From: Elysia crispata
Lineage: Eukaryota > Mollusca > Gastropoda > Plakobranchidae
DNA: 64,000 nt
Direction: 5' to 3'
Assembly: GCA_033675545.1 (NCBI GenBank)
Contig: JAWDGP010000881.1
Coordinates: 417,501-481,500 of the forward strand
Below are positions 13,301 to 25,114 of the stretch, piece after piece. Under the pieces are notes generated by a model. The model was not told the origin of the DNA, searched no databases, and worked only from the letters and a program-made list of their open reading frames with translations. Positions within the stretch are counted from its first letter, which is position 1. Every line of letters starts with the position of its first letter. Position numbers and translations under genes: made by a program.

Positions 13301-16300
13301 CTAATTTATGATTATCATACTACTAGTATATCCAAATACTGGAATTCTCCTTTATTCCTTGTCTTTATAGAGATGAAGACCTAGCCAAACGTAAAATGTC
13401 CCCTATCTATTCAAATGAATGAAGCAATTGGCAAAATTTGGAGTATTAAACTGTCGTTCAAATAGCTAAAACAAAGACTTATAAAGAAAGAAAGCTATGC
13501 ACTAATGCAGCAGTAGGAGTATCATATTCATTTCTACCTGTTCTAGGGGTGGGAGACTTGGATTTTCCTCAGGCACTGGTGGTGACCACGACAGCAAAAA
13601 ATGTAGATACTTGGCCATTATCTGGCACAGAAACGATGTGACCAAAATATCAAACCAAATGAAAAATTTCCTCATTATATTATCAGCTCTTAGTCTTACC
13701 AATCATGAAACAAACGCTATTTAGAATTTATCTTTCATTATGAATAAATAAATGTCTTTAAATCCCTGATGTGCCTTGTTCTGCAGATTTTTAAGAATGC
13801 AGTTCACTGTAATTCAACTCTACCTACACTTTCCTTTTTCTGCAAACACCACCATTTTTTTTCTTCTATAGTAAACCAAAGGATGAACCAATGCTTTCCC
13901 TCGACTCAAAGCTGTATATATATAGGTCTAGATTGAGTAGTTGCTGTGATCCATTCACAGTAGGTCAATATCTAAATGATTCTGAGAATTATAAATGAGA
14001 TGTCTTCAGGGTTGAGAGGTTAAACATGAGTGATGGATCTAAATCTAGTGGGGCACAACTATGATAAGAGATATCTCTTGCGCAAGTCAAAGCATTTAAA
14101 GGACTATAGCAACTTATCCCACAATCTGAGTACTATATATATTTAAAGAATTGCAAATCAATTTGAATAAAGAATGGATGGCCTAAAAATTTGTTAGAAT
14201 CCAGTAAGATAGTAAGAGTAACTTCATTCAAACATGAAGCTAGGAGCTTCATTTTCCTAATTTAGAAGAAATAAATAAACTCACCAATACACAGTCAAAA
14301 GACATTGCTCTGGCCGCCTCCTGCAGAAATTGAGGACTAAACTTCTGGCTCAACATTAAGTTTCTTAGTCATGAGTTAAAGATCACTCACACTCAAAAAG
14401 TCATAGTGCGTACTTTTAGCAAATAGAAAAATCAACCACAATGAGCAATAATTGTTTTACTTTTTTCTACAGGGATAGGAAAATGAAAAAAATTGCTATC
14501 CTTGAATTCTGCAGGTGTATTTCTTTCCTACATGTAATTCACCCTAATCTTTGAAAACGTACATATTTTTGTGATATTTCTATGCTATTACACCACCATT
14601 TTTTTAAGCATGGAGGGTGTATGAAATTTCGCATACGGTTTTGAAGATCACTCATAACATTTCAACCTCTTTTATATTAATATTCAGTAAGTTCACAGCA
14701 AGGATAGGCTAAATGTTGATGTCAATATCAAAGTTATTTCTGAGCCTTAAATTTTTCTAAAATGTGATCAAAAGCTCTGTTAGTTGTGATTGTGTGGCAA
14801 GGAGATGAATGAATGCAAGATATTGATTCTTATTCCATTTTGAATGGCTACATTAGACGTAAGGATACAAAGCATAGCATTTTTTTATACTCAAAGGAGA
14901 GTCGACATCTTCTTTCTTCCACGGAGTACTCTGTGCCAGATCAACATTTAATGCATCAATTTTGTCCTCTTCACATCTGGAGCAAGTAAATGAATTTCTT
15001 TCAATATATACAGTGTAATATTACAATAGAACTCTTATTTTAAGAGAAAGCACATATGCATACATGTTTCTCTCAAGCAGGATCAAGAGAGACCACCATA
15101 GACTGATGGAAGGTTCCCTTAATCTGGCATGAGAAAGGCAACACACAGCTTGACCAAAGAAATGATAATTTTGATGCATTTTGGGATCTATTGAAAATTA
15201 TCAGAGCCTGTCTGAGAAACAATTTAAAAGCATTCGTTGGTGGGTCCAAATTAGTAGCATGTTCCCCCACATCACATTTGTAGAAGAATTGCTTTCAGAG
15301 GTAAAAATTGCATCAAATTATCAGATTATCAGATTAACTTTTACCTCTTTTGAAATATTAAGAGAAACAGGAATTAATCTTCTCCCAAATCTTTTTTTTT
15401 TCTTCCCAAGTTCAATTTCCAACATTCCTCTTATTAGAATTGGTTTTGAGACAAATAATAATAAACAATGAAAATGTACTAAGATTCTTCAGAGATGATA
15501 TTGCAATGATTTGTTCCCAAAATTAAAAAAAAACAACAACAAAAAAACATGTATTGCAACACTTATGTAGCAGTCAACACCTTTTACATTATGTAAAAGA
15601 AAAAAAAAAGATAATTTCATCTTTCTCTTTATACAGTACCTCTGAGATTTGCTTCTGTTTTGCTTTCTGCATAGATTAAGAATGCAAATAGTAATTTCTT
15701 CTGTTAAGATTACTTAGATATACATGTATTTATGAAAGTATTTATTTTTTGTAGGACTCGTCTTTGGAACATGCAGGTTTGCTTTTAAATTGAATTTTTT
15801 TCTTTAAAACTTTCATCAATCAAATCAAATGTGTTACACACAGTCTGAATGAGGTACATGTCATATTCAAAAGTGCTGGTATACATTTAGAACAATGCAT
15901 TTGAAATGAAGCTTCTACATGGTAAAACTGGCAGAGCATAATTCAAATTTTCTTTCGAGATCTCAGATAAATCACTCTATAGGGATATTAAGATAGAGTG
16001 AATTTGTCTTCTTTGAAATGCTATTCTTATCATAAAGAATATTGCCTAAGAAGTTGAAATTCTAAAATTCTTTCAATCTTTTCATTAAAATTTGAACTTT
16101 ACCTGAATTTCAACAAGCATTGGAATTATGGTTAATGCTGGTGTTGGCATGAAAAAAAAAAAAGAGGATCATCACCGATAACAGTGAAAATTTTTTTCAT
16201 AAAAATGAAAGCTTTTCATTGTTGTTGAGAACACATTACTCACTTGATCAGATATTCCACTGACTTCACTATGCTGGCTTCAGGAAAATCATCCAATGCT

Positions 16301-17537
16301 TGAGGGAGACGGAGCAGCCTGTCTACGTCACCATCTTCAATGCATTCTGCAACCAGCTCTTCAATACCTTTGCCAGTAAAACTAAAATAAATATGTTTGT
16401 TCAATAAACTATTGGGATATAAACAGTCTGAACTTTGTGAGAATCATATAGAAGCAAAACTTTATTCCTTTGTTAATAGCATGGAATTATCAACTTTAGA
16501 GTCTCTTTTTCTCTGTAATGCGAGACATAGAGTAATTTTCAAACTTGCAATTTGACATCTTTTTTAAGACAGTTGAATGCGAAATTGTAATTCTCATATT
16601 ACTCTAGGTTCTCTGCATTTCATCTGATACTAAATCTGTTTATGATTAAATCAAAACTGAAAGATAATCTTCTAAATGCGATAACAAAACTGCGTTAGAC
16701 TCCTGCTCCTATTATGAGTCAAAACTAGTTTTGTAAGTGTAAATTTGAAGTAAAAAAAAGCCCATTGTCATCCCTGTCGAATAAATGTGTGACGATTGAA
16801 AACTTAAAGCATTGGTGAGAAATATGACACAAGTTGACAGCTTTTAAATGTAGTATTTGAGATGCAAGTTTAAAGACTCTAATGGTCAATACCATCTGAT
16901 GTTTATAGAATGGCTTTGCTATTATATATCCTTTCAAATTGTGATAGTATTTAAAAAAAAATCATTTTTGAAAAGCCTTGCAATTGTAAAGTGCTAGGAA
17001 AATAATAGGAACTCAGTGTTGACTATTGCTGCTTTTACAATTGTAACTGCTGGTTCCACTGATTTAAAGTCAATATATCCACAACCTAAGTCATAAATAC
17101 TTATGTCTCTCAAACAGTAAGGAAATTGTAACTACCAAACAGGAAAAAAAAATCATGAATTTTTATTTTTTATTATAAATCACAAGGCAATAACTGTCAT
17201 GGCTGCTGATATTCTGCATGTCTTCAAAGTTTTCATGACAAAGTTCAAAATGCATGGTAGATGATGAAATTACATTTAAAAATGAAATCAATTAAAAAAA
17301 AATTACATTAAATCAGAAATGGGCTTTTAAATACAAATAAACCATAACTCAAAAAGCTTTTAACAAAAAAATGACACTGCTTTTTATTTCTGAGGAGATA
17401 TTACTTCAAAGACTCAGCAACCATTCTTCAATTCTAAACTAAGTAAAAAAAAAAATCACTCCCAAAAACAGTTTATATGATTACTTACGTTCCCATTTTG
17501 CAGTCTTTCACATTTAAGATGACGATTCTTATCAATT
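10384..17537 (-). CDS. NOL11: Nucleolar protein 11, C-terminal half only (seven exons)
   Basis: NOL11 is a t-UTP-type factor needed for rDNA transcription and early 18S pre-rRNA processing. In transcript order the exons are 17537-17489, 16381-16244, 14976-14869, 14363-14285, 13621-13538, 12969-12862 and 10509-10384 (stop). All phases fit and they give about 230 residues. Matches to the human C-terminus include ECIEDGDVDRLLRL for its ALKKKDVQLLQL, IKKCYALNLMLSQKFSPQFL for [39 protein letters not shown] for PPTLNQIMDWICLLLDANF, and the terminal DYCIEVISF for LYSIEVLELF. Donor 12861 is preferred to an internal one 12 bases earlier. The N-terminal beta-propeller half (about 470 residues in human) is not found upstream, so this is either a partial gene or one whose 5' exons I missed. 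The first listed acceptor is the weakest border. Confidence 0.8.
11685..12710. mobile_element. Approximately 1-kb interspersed repeat with pogo-like ends, copy A
   Basis: The left end reads cagtccagtccacatataac and the right end reads ...aggtttactg followed by ta. Both ends carry internal tataac motifs (gctataacgg, ctataacagc), giving imperfect CAGT...CTG termini like pogo-type elements. It lies in the last NOL11 intron. A second copy in the same orientation occurs at about 36936-38055. Shared internal blocks include gctgtgcgcg, gacatcactccc and ggcaaggaaagcatg. No transposase frame is seen. Confidence 0.7.
12429..12441. repeat. G-run within interspersed repeat copy A
   Basis: A short pure G tract of about 13 bases. 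The matching place in copy B (about 37808-37823) also has a G-run, so the tract belongs to the repeat. Confidence 0.7.
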
Positions 17538-17559
17538 CTTTGTACCACAGTCAAAATGC

Positions 17560-18780
17560 CTAAATGATAAGTTTATTATTCTTTTTTTTTTGGGAAAAGA
17601 AAACCAAAAAAAAAATTCAGGTTATAAATCTGAAAAGATGTCTTGATGCTATTTGATTTAATCAGCTTCAGCATTTAAAAGTAAAATTAAATTTCAACAT
17701 TTTAACTCATAAAATTGGCCGGCCAACATTTTCACCCTTTTTGAAAGAGAGATCTCCCTCAACTTGAAAGGATATAGATTTAGTTATATAAATGGAAAAC
17801 AAAAATTAGTGGATTTTATAATTTATTTAGATAAATGAGAGTATTCATTTCAAGTGAAATTAGATTTAAAACCAGAATTTGATGTACAGACTCCATTTTA
17901 AGTTATTTTCCTCTTTTTCTAGACTAAAACAATGCAAAAAACAAACAGTCCCAACATCAGACAAAACAAAAGAATATTAGCTCTATGATTTCCCCTTTGC
18001 AAAGGGATAGTAAAAGGAATCAACTGCAAGCTAATGCCATTAAACTTATCAATTTGTGAAAAATGAATTTGTGTCCAAAACAAAAAAAAATCAAGTTTAA
18101 CTTGAAGAAGTTACAGGTTGGGACCAATCTATAGGCCTATTATAAACCAAACCAAAACAACAACAAAAAAAGCCAAAAAAAACCCCAAAAAAACCAAAAC
18201 AACAAAAAACAAACAAACAAGCAACCAAACTTGTCATTCACACACGGCATCGTGCTTCAAGTATTCAATAGAATAAGCTGGGACAATGACGTTAAGTGTA
18301 TTTAAAGATTGACTAAGGTTTTATAACCCTTCTCATGCCGTCATGAATAGGCCTCAGAGTTTGCAAGTGTGATCTGGTTTAGCACCAAAATACAAAATAT
18401 ACTTTGTATACCTTTACCCTTTGAAGCTAAATTCTAAATCTGAAAGGAGACATATATCTTGAGTTCAGGTGTAATATTACTGAATCTAGAAATCAAATAC
18501 TATGTTTTTGTGACGGTAACGTTAACTTTGAAAAGCAACAAAGGACAGTTCGAATTCATGCAGTTTCACTTTCATCTTGGAGTTCGAGGTTCTAGAAAAT
18601 GTTTTGAGTAGCTTGCCCCTGGTTAAAATTTTGATTCGGGAAAAGGTATGGAGAAAACGAATTAAAAAAAAAACAACCAGTGCCGAGACAAAGAATTCTG
18701 GTTTGAAAGAAATCACCACAGATTACCTTCTTAATTTGTAGAAATCACCTTTTGTGAGGGAAGGAGAAGATGAAGGAAGC
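17560..18780. other. Upstream of the NOL11 exons: no exon recognised
   Basis: This is where the next 5' exons of NOL11 would be expected. I see AT-rich sequence with A/C-rich stretches (about 18140-18230) and no minus-strand segment resembling the NOL11 propeller. The 65-codon frame at 18522-18719 (-) has no recognisable similarity. Confidence 0.5.
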
Positions 18781-18839
18781 GGGGCCGGAGAAGAAGAAAA
18801 AGAGTTTTTTTTTTCCATTTTTTTCCTGAATTACACTGC

Positions 18840-18902
18840 AGATCATTATTCAGTTCTCGCTCGACTAAACCAATCATGTCAGGAAGAGGAAAGGGCGGCA
18901 AG
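18840..18902 (+). pseudogene. Histone gene 5' fragment: leader plus first nine codons of H2A or H4
   Basis: The ATG at 18876 opens MSGRGKGGK exactly, the N-terminus shared by histones H2A and H4 (codons 18876-18902). The preceding bases, attcagttctcgctcgactaaaccaatc, resemble a histone leader with a cap-site-like attcagt. After codon 9 the frame reads LKESRLREQ and stops within 22 codons, so neither the H2A nor the H4 body follows. No other histone segment and no histone 3' stem-loop was found in the window. The histone similarity ends where the purine-rich block begins. It may be a truncated copy or the flank of an insertion; which histone it was cannot be told from nine residues. Confidence 0.7.
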
Positions 18903-19997
18903 CTAAAAGAAAGTAGGCTACGTGAACAAACGGAAAATTTATGAATTACTATGGAGACAATGTGATTTTATGTGATTAGATTCATGAACTCAGCAGAGAC
19001 AATATAATTATAAGTGATTAGATGATAGCATTACTGAAAATAAGGAGAATCAGACGATTCAAAGGACTCAAGAGAATGTGCAAAGCCAGAAACAAGGACA
19101 TCTAGTGGGTTAGATAAAAGAAAACGGACGAGATCCAACAGAGAAAACGATTTGAATTGGAAACAATGTACCTAGTACATGTTTAGAGAAGTGATTCAAA
19201 AGGAAAGGAGTGCATAATCAGAGAACAGAGAAATAAAGTGAGAACGGAATAGAACATTAGAAAGTAAAATAGAAAGTGTTTAGAACAAAATTGGAAAGAG
19301 TGATTTTAAAAAATTCAAAGCATGAAACATAATCACTGAACAAGGACTAGAAAATGTGCTAAATCAAAGAAAAGTGATAGTCAAGGACAATGAGTTTACA
19401 AACTAATGAGAGGCAATAACACAAAGGTTAAAATACAGCTGTGCAATATAACTCACAAAGTGCAAACCAAGGACAATAGAGGAGAGACGGGGGAAAGTGC
19501 TCACCCCTAGGCCCTCTTCCTCCGCCCCCAAATAGAGGTTGACAGGAAGACAGCACTGACACCCAAGAGATAGATACAGTTTTCTAGACGAATACTAAAT
19601 GGCAACTAAACACAAATAGAGAATAAGTGACAAAAGTGAGAAACTGGTTTCCACCAGTTTCCATAGTCTCCACAAGAGGAGAAGTACCTCTAGAAAAAGC
19701 CATAACACAAAAACAATTCAAACCAAGTGAACGACACAGAGGAACCGAAGGAAGTGAACGGGTCTGAGCAAACTCAGTAAAACAAAGTGGGCGAAAAGAA
19801 AAACTCAGTATGGCGCGAAGAGAAGAGACAATATTTGTGGAAGACGATTTCATAGACGGAAAAGAATATAGTGAAAATGAAATAGAAATTAATAGTAACA
19901 ATAGGACCAAGAGGGTGAAGCGCAAAATGGACCACAGTTCAAGCAATAATACATTTAAATAACCTATGAGACAATAGAAGGAGACACACGTTTAGCA

Positions 19998-20384
19998 GTG
20001 TACAGACTAGAAAACACATATACATGGTACTTTGAGGCTAATGAAGAGGAAGCAGATACCTTACATGGCCGCAACTATTATGATCCAGAAACAGAAATAA
20101 CGTTTAAGTTACGAAAAAGAGGACAGAGTGAACAAAATGTGTTGATACAGTGGATTCCACCAAGATTAAAAATTGAAGCAGTGAGAGTCATAAAGAGTCA
20201 GTTAGGACCAAGAGAGACAATACAGAGACAAGAAGGTAAACGTTACTATCTCATGGCAAGAAGAAAACCAAATTATACAAATACAGTACCACATTATATA
20301 GAAGTAACAACGAGAAATAGAGAAGGCAACGAGAAAAAGAAATTTGGTTCGTGGAGGGAGACAAAAAGAATGTTTGTACTGTAA
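19998..20384 (+). mobile_element. ORF1/gag-like nucleic-acid-binding fragment inside the purine-rich block
   Basis: A 128-codon frame with ordinary protein character. It contains VLIQWIPPRLKIEAVRVIK, then a YYLMARRKP stretch and VPHYIEVTTRN. This order (hydrophobic strand with W-x-PP, amphipathic segment, basic loop, then a P-H-Y-I/V strand) resembles the RNA-binding region of retroelement ORF1/gag-like proteins, which usually run on into zinc knuckles. No knuckle follows here. It is best read as a fossil piece of a mobile element of unsettled family. A host gene is possible but less likely given the surroundings. Confidence 0.4.
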
Positions 20385-21562
20385 TGTAGGATAGGTACCT
20401 TTGGTTTATTGATAAAACAATGATAATAGTATTTCATAGTTAATAGTTTTATTAATCGCTTTATTCCTCCGTTAATTCCCCTCATTACTTCTTTAAGTCC
20501 ACCCGTTCTCGTCATTAAGTCTTGAGGTAAAGGTATAAAGTTGTACTCAATGATCCCCAGCAATCATGAGTCAAAGTGTGCAAGAGTGGGAGCGGAAACG
20601 CTTGGAGAATCCCTGACGTCAAAACCGAATGAATCAGCTCAGTTACGCATTAGATACGTCAGTAGGAGGATCGTACTCACCTGATGACAATGCCAGAATT
20701 GGTCCCAAGTCCCCATCCTTCCATATGAGTCACCAATGACGCCCGCAATTAAATCGTGCATCGTATACTAATTTTAGAGTGGAGTCCAACACGTAGCAGG
20801 CCCTCCGTAAATTACATAAAAAGGGATTTCTCTCAAACTAACTTTACACTCGACCATCTAACGAACGACCGTCAGTTTGACCAACATCCAGAAGCAGTCG
20901 GTGCTGGGGGATGTCCAAATACAATGTATGTAATGTAGCATACTTAGTGATCTAGATCTGGTAGCATCTTTTTTTTAAGATAATTCATTGCAGATATTAA
21001 TAGGATGCTAAACCAAACTCTGGAGGAGATCATTCGACATTTATGCGATGAATGAATGAATAAAGCTATAGACACTGCCTCCTGCCTTCATTCCATGAGA
21101 GATGAGAAGATAGAGAGTGAAAAAACACGTAACCATCCAAAATAAGAACCCTAAGCTCTGTCGTTGAGCATTGAAAGCCACCGGGCCATCCCCGCCCCTC
21201 CCAAAAGAGCTTTCAGTAAAAGCAAGAAACATTGGCCGAGTAATTGCTCAGAATGCAAGAGAGAGAAGACAAATAAACAACCAGAGAGAACAGAACAAAG
21301 CGAAGCGGAAAACGATATGCAACCAAAAGAAATGAGATAGAAAGCGAAACAAGAAACGGAAAAACACCAAAGAGATAGAACTAAGGCAAAAAGAAAACTG
21401 GAAGAAGACGAGCGAGGAGAAGAAAGAGGAGAGGAAGAAAATGAACAAACACAAAAAGAAGAGCAAATAGAGAAAATAGGAAAGAAAGAAGAGAAGAAAA
21501 GGAGAGGTCAAGAAAAAAAGACAAGGAGAGAGAAAGAAGAGAGAAAACCAAAAGAAGAATAT

Positions 21563-22266
21563 ATGACAGAAACAAGAAAGCAACTCGACCCACAGGAAGA
21601 AAACCTAAGAGGAGAGCAAATGCTGAATGAAAAAGAACAAGAAATTAATTTTAGAACGCTCGGACGAAGAAAGCAAATATACAAAATAAACAGAAGCCGA
21701 AACAGAAGAAGAAGAAGAGTTAAAAACACCACAAAGAGAATCAGAGCTAAAGGCAAAACAACAGAAAACCAGAAAAAAACAAAACGAAAGAAAGAAAAAA
21801 TCCAAACAAAGAAGACAAAAAAAAAAAAAAAAGGAGTGAACAAAAACACGAACATATAATGCAAACAGAGGGCATAGAGGAAAAAGAAGAAGAAGAAGAA
21901 GAAAGAGAAGGAAAAAAACGGCTATGGACACCAGAAGTAGAACCTATGTCCCCATTAAAATCAGATGACAGCTTACATGACTGGAGGGAAAAGGAAGAAG
22001 GGAAATTCGGCCATTTAGGGCCAAGGTTAGCACCAGAGGAATTAAACGAAAAAGAAGTAGGAAAGTGTACAACCGCGAGAAAATGGTGGGGAAAATGGAA
22101 AAGAGTGAAAGCCGAAAAAGCATGGCGGTTCATGCCATGGACAGATATCATTGGATTGTACAAGGAACGGTTCAATAGGTGCAGAGTTTATACCGGAAGC
22201 GGAAAAAGAGATAAAAGTAATACTAAAATTAGAACAACTGATGATCAAAGAGAAATGATTATATAA
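21563..22266 (+). mobile_element. Charged, low-complexity frames of the purine-rich block
   Basis: Two overlapping + strand frames. The first is a Lys/Arg/Thr-rich stretch. The second starts with a Glu-run and continues into less repetitive protein, RLWTPEVEPMSPLKSDD and later ARKWWGKWKRVK and FMPWTDIIGLYKERF. The Trp-rich, charged composition looks like a genuine old coding sequence and not random DNA, but I recognise no domain. Fossil element remnant by context. Confidence 0.35.
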
Positions 22267-23241
22267 AAAAAGAGAAGTTACAAACTAAAATAAGAAGAGA
22301 AGTTACAGAGGAAGGAGCACTGGGGGAAACAGAAGAAGCAGGAATAGAAAATAACTGAAAGAAACGAAGAAGATCATCAAACTTAAATTAAACAAGGAAT
22401 AGAACAGAACATGCAGCTATTGAGCATAAAAGAAACAGCAAGGGGTCATGGAATGAAGACACAAAATGGAAAACAAAAATAACAAAAAGGAAACAAAGGA
22501 ATTAAACAGCAATGAATGAAAAAGCAAATGATTGGATAAAAGCATAGGACGAAACCCTACAGAAAATCAGAGCACCGTCCAAGATATAAAACTATTGTAT
22601 GAAATAAGAAAGGGCTATGATGAAAACAAGCAAGAGGAACGCGGAACGACAGGCCAAAACATTTAAAATAAAAAATAAAGGCAAAATAAAGATAGGAAAA
22701 AGCAAAGCAAAATAAAATGAAAACATAGGGAGAAACCATTTATAAATCATGTAAAAGGCAAAAAGGATAAAAGAAAGAATCAGAGTAGAAAAAACGATAG
22801 ACAAAATAATCACAATGCAAAAGACAAAATTAAAAAAAGTAAAGAAGGGGAGCTGGAAAGAAATCAATTTTCGGAATATTAAAATTGATACAGTAGGATG
22901 GATGGAAAGTAAGAAAACATGAAATTAAAATAATAATAACAAGGATCAAAAGTGCTAAATGAACAGAAGAAGCCAAGCATAAGAAGAAGTCTGGTAGTAA
23001 TAAAGATAAAGCAGAAAGAAATAGGGGAAAAAAGCAAAAGGAGAAAGAATGAAGTAAAGAAATCTGAAGGAAACACTTTTAAATAAAGTAAATTATAAAT
23101 AAGATAACTACCCAGGGAAGGAGTTCTTTTTTGAAGTTACTCTGTTAATAGTTACAGTTAAACAATTTAAAAAAAAATAAGGTCAAAGTCAATGCTCACA
23201 CGACCTAACCTCACATATTCTGAGGAAAAAAGAAGCGGTTT

Positions 23242-23880
23242 TTGGCCTGGATGAAGAGCGCAAGGGACACGGAACGGTTCAATTTAGGAGGGAGGTTGGG
23301 GGAGGGGGGGGTGTGTGAAAGATGCCACGATCAAAATAAAACAGGATCTTTTTCAGTTTCTCTAAAATGCATTAAATGGTGCAGAGCTTGCAACAGAGTA
23401 TATAACCTTCAAATATATGGAGACTGGAAATACTTTAAAGTCCGCAGAATCAGTGCACAAGCATTGAAAGGAAGCATAAGAAAAGGAGAGATGTGTATGA
23501 CTAGCAAGAGTACCAAATGTCATGAAAAAAAGCCAAAATAATGCCAACCCATTGAAGTGGAACCTGGTGACTTCAAGAACTGGCAGGACAACCATAGCGA
23601 GAAAGAGATTCACGCGTTATCTGCTATGGCGGCTGTGCGATTCAAACGAGGTGAGCAGAATCTGCCTCCCAAGACAAGCCACCAAGAGCACTGCCCCTTC
23701 AACAGCATGGATTTCTTTAAAAAAGTGACCCAGACAAGCACCATTCCCGTGGGATCCAGGAGAAAAAACGGCAGAAAAACAGACAAACAAAATTTCTGCC
23801 CACTCATGGTCTTGTCCAGAAGACTGTTCTGGGAAAGGCTTTCTGTGAATGATGCAGCGTTAAACCTTATCACCATTTAA
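23242..23880 (+). pseudogene. Unidentified broken frame with Cys-rich and W/F-rich segments
   Basis: A single + strand frame is protein-like over about 210 codons, with an interruption. The first part holds several cysteines (VCERCHDQNKTG, then KCIKWCRACNRV) followed by YGDWKYFKVRRIS. The second part has PIEVEPGDFKNWQDN, LSAMAAVRFKRG and NSMDFFKKV. The paired C-x2-C spacing could be a zinc-binding module. I do not recognise the family. The setting beside the purine-rich block suggests a mobile-element or captured-gene remnant. Confidence 0.4.
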
Positions 23881-24712
23881 ATTTCAAATCCCTTTTGAAT
23901 GACTTCAGAGCTTTTGTTCTTTGTGCACAGATTATTTTTGTGTTGATTGGTTGTTTTCTTATAAAGTTTCGCATTAATTCCTTTCATGTTGGTGCTCATT
24001 AGATTGTTTATTTATTCCCACTGTTCGATGTGCTATTGCCCAAGCAATGGACCATGGTGATCAATGTACTTCTTTGCAGTCACAGATCTATATTATTTCA
24101 TCTTTCTTGATGAATAATCTATACGTGTTTCACTTTCATGGATTGAGCACAATTTAATTTGAAATTAGATCTCAGAATCGCTTCTTAATTATAAATCTCT
24201 GGCTTTTTTTTAAATCTTTCAACAGGTTTGCATGTGTGTTTGTAATGCATAATGGCGTTCAGTCGCATGCTATGATAATAACTATTATATTTGAGTGTTG
24301 GTTATTCACTTTTTTTTTTTTTTTTAATTTTCTTTGATTTCAGCGAACCGCAGTAAAGAAGTTTAAACTGATATTGTCATTTCCTCGAATAATTCTGTCG
24401 CTAACGTTGGTCTCCCAATTGTGAGGGAATGATCTATCACAGCACTTGGTCATCCATTTAATGTAAAACGACGTATCTCCAGAAAAACACGCTTATTCCA
24501 AAAGTTACTATACAATCGATTCAAAACACTCGGAATGAAAAGACACTATATAAGTACCTTCTCACACAATAAGTCTCGAAGAAAAGCATGAATAACTAAT
24601 ACGTGGCAAGCGCAATTTTTTTTTTGCATCTTTTCTGAATCGAAGAAAAGTTGGCGATAGTCTACGTCGCGTTCTTTTTGCACGGCGGTCATGCCGTATT
24701 AACTAGCTCTCT

Positions 24713-24772
24713 ATAAAAAGAGACAACATTTTATAACGAAAGTGAAGGTAGAGAAAGCCGCCTCATCCCAGG
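24713..24772 (+). promoter_or_regulatory. Possible TATA promoter and 5' leader ending at a splice donor
   Basis: tataaaaag near 24713 is followed about 55 bases later by catcccag|gtgaatg, a fair splice donor. The nearest + strand acceptor joined to a gene is tttctcag at 27494, directly before the ECSIT ATG, so this could be a non-coding first exon of ECSIT. It is only motif-based; transcript data would decide. Confidence 0.2.
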
Positions 24773-25026
24773 TGAATGTCATCTTATTTTTTATACATTC
24801 GTTACGGACTGTTCGAGTTTAGACCTAGACTATTTATCCTATTTCATTTATTTTGTCATAGAACGCGGTAGATAACGGAATGTCTTTTAGATTTGTGATT
24901 TCAACACAGTTCCACAACCTTCAGAGATAGATTTAGACTGATAAGACATTGTCATTGGGGTAAAATTATAGCAGATGAGATAGAAGAAGAATTGATAAAT
25001 TATTATTAGGCCTACCTATTATTACC

Positions 25027-25112
<86 letters not shown>
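25027..25112. repeat. (ATT)n microsatellite
   Basis: About 28 uninterrupted ATT units. A shorter attattacctattatt lead-in precedes them. Confidence 0.98.

Positions 25113-25114
<2 letters not shown>

Larger units (their letters stand above)
18903..23100 (+). mobile_element. Strongly purine-rich block, probable degenerate retroelement(s)
   Basis: For about 4.2 kb the + strand is dominated by A and G, with few T or C, sharply unlike the flanks. Fragmentary frames on the + strand are Lys/Glu/Arg-rich (19998-20384, 21563-21859, 21859-22266). A less biased segment of ordinary composition lies in the middle (about 20390-21030). Purine bias of the coding strand is common in retroelement gag/ORF1 regions. 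I find no clear terminal repeats and no reverse transcriptase, so the class stays open. It looks old and broken in many places. The long Ser/Phe/Leu-rich frames on the minus strand are mirror artefacts of the bias. Confidence 0.5.

Noticed and set aside
18876-19100. A complete histone H2A or H4 gene
   Set aside because: Similarity ends after nine codons; no histone fold sequence or 3' stem-loop follows.
19584-19946. Hydrophobic minus-strand protein; likewise several Phe/Leu/Ser-rich minus frames at 21.2-23.1 kb
   Set aside because: They are the complement of purine-rich DNA, which reads as Phe, Ser and Leu codons.
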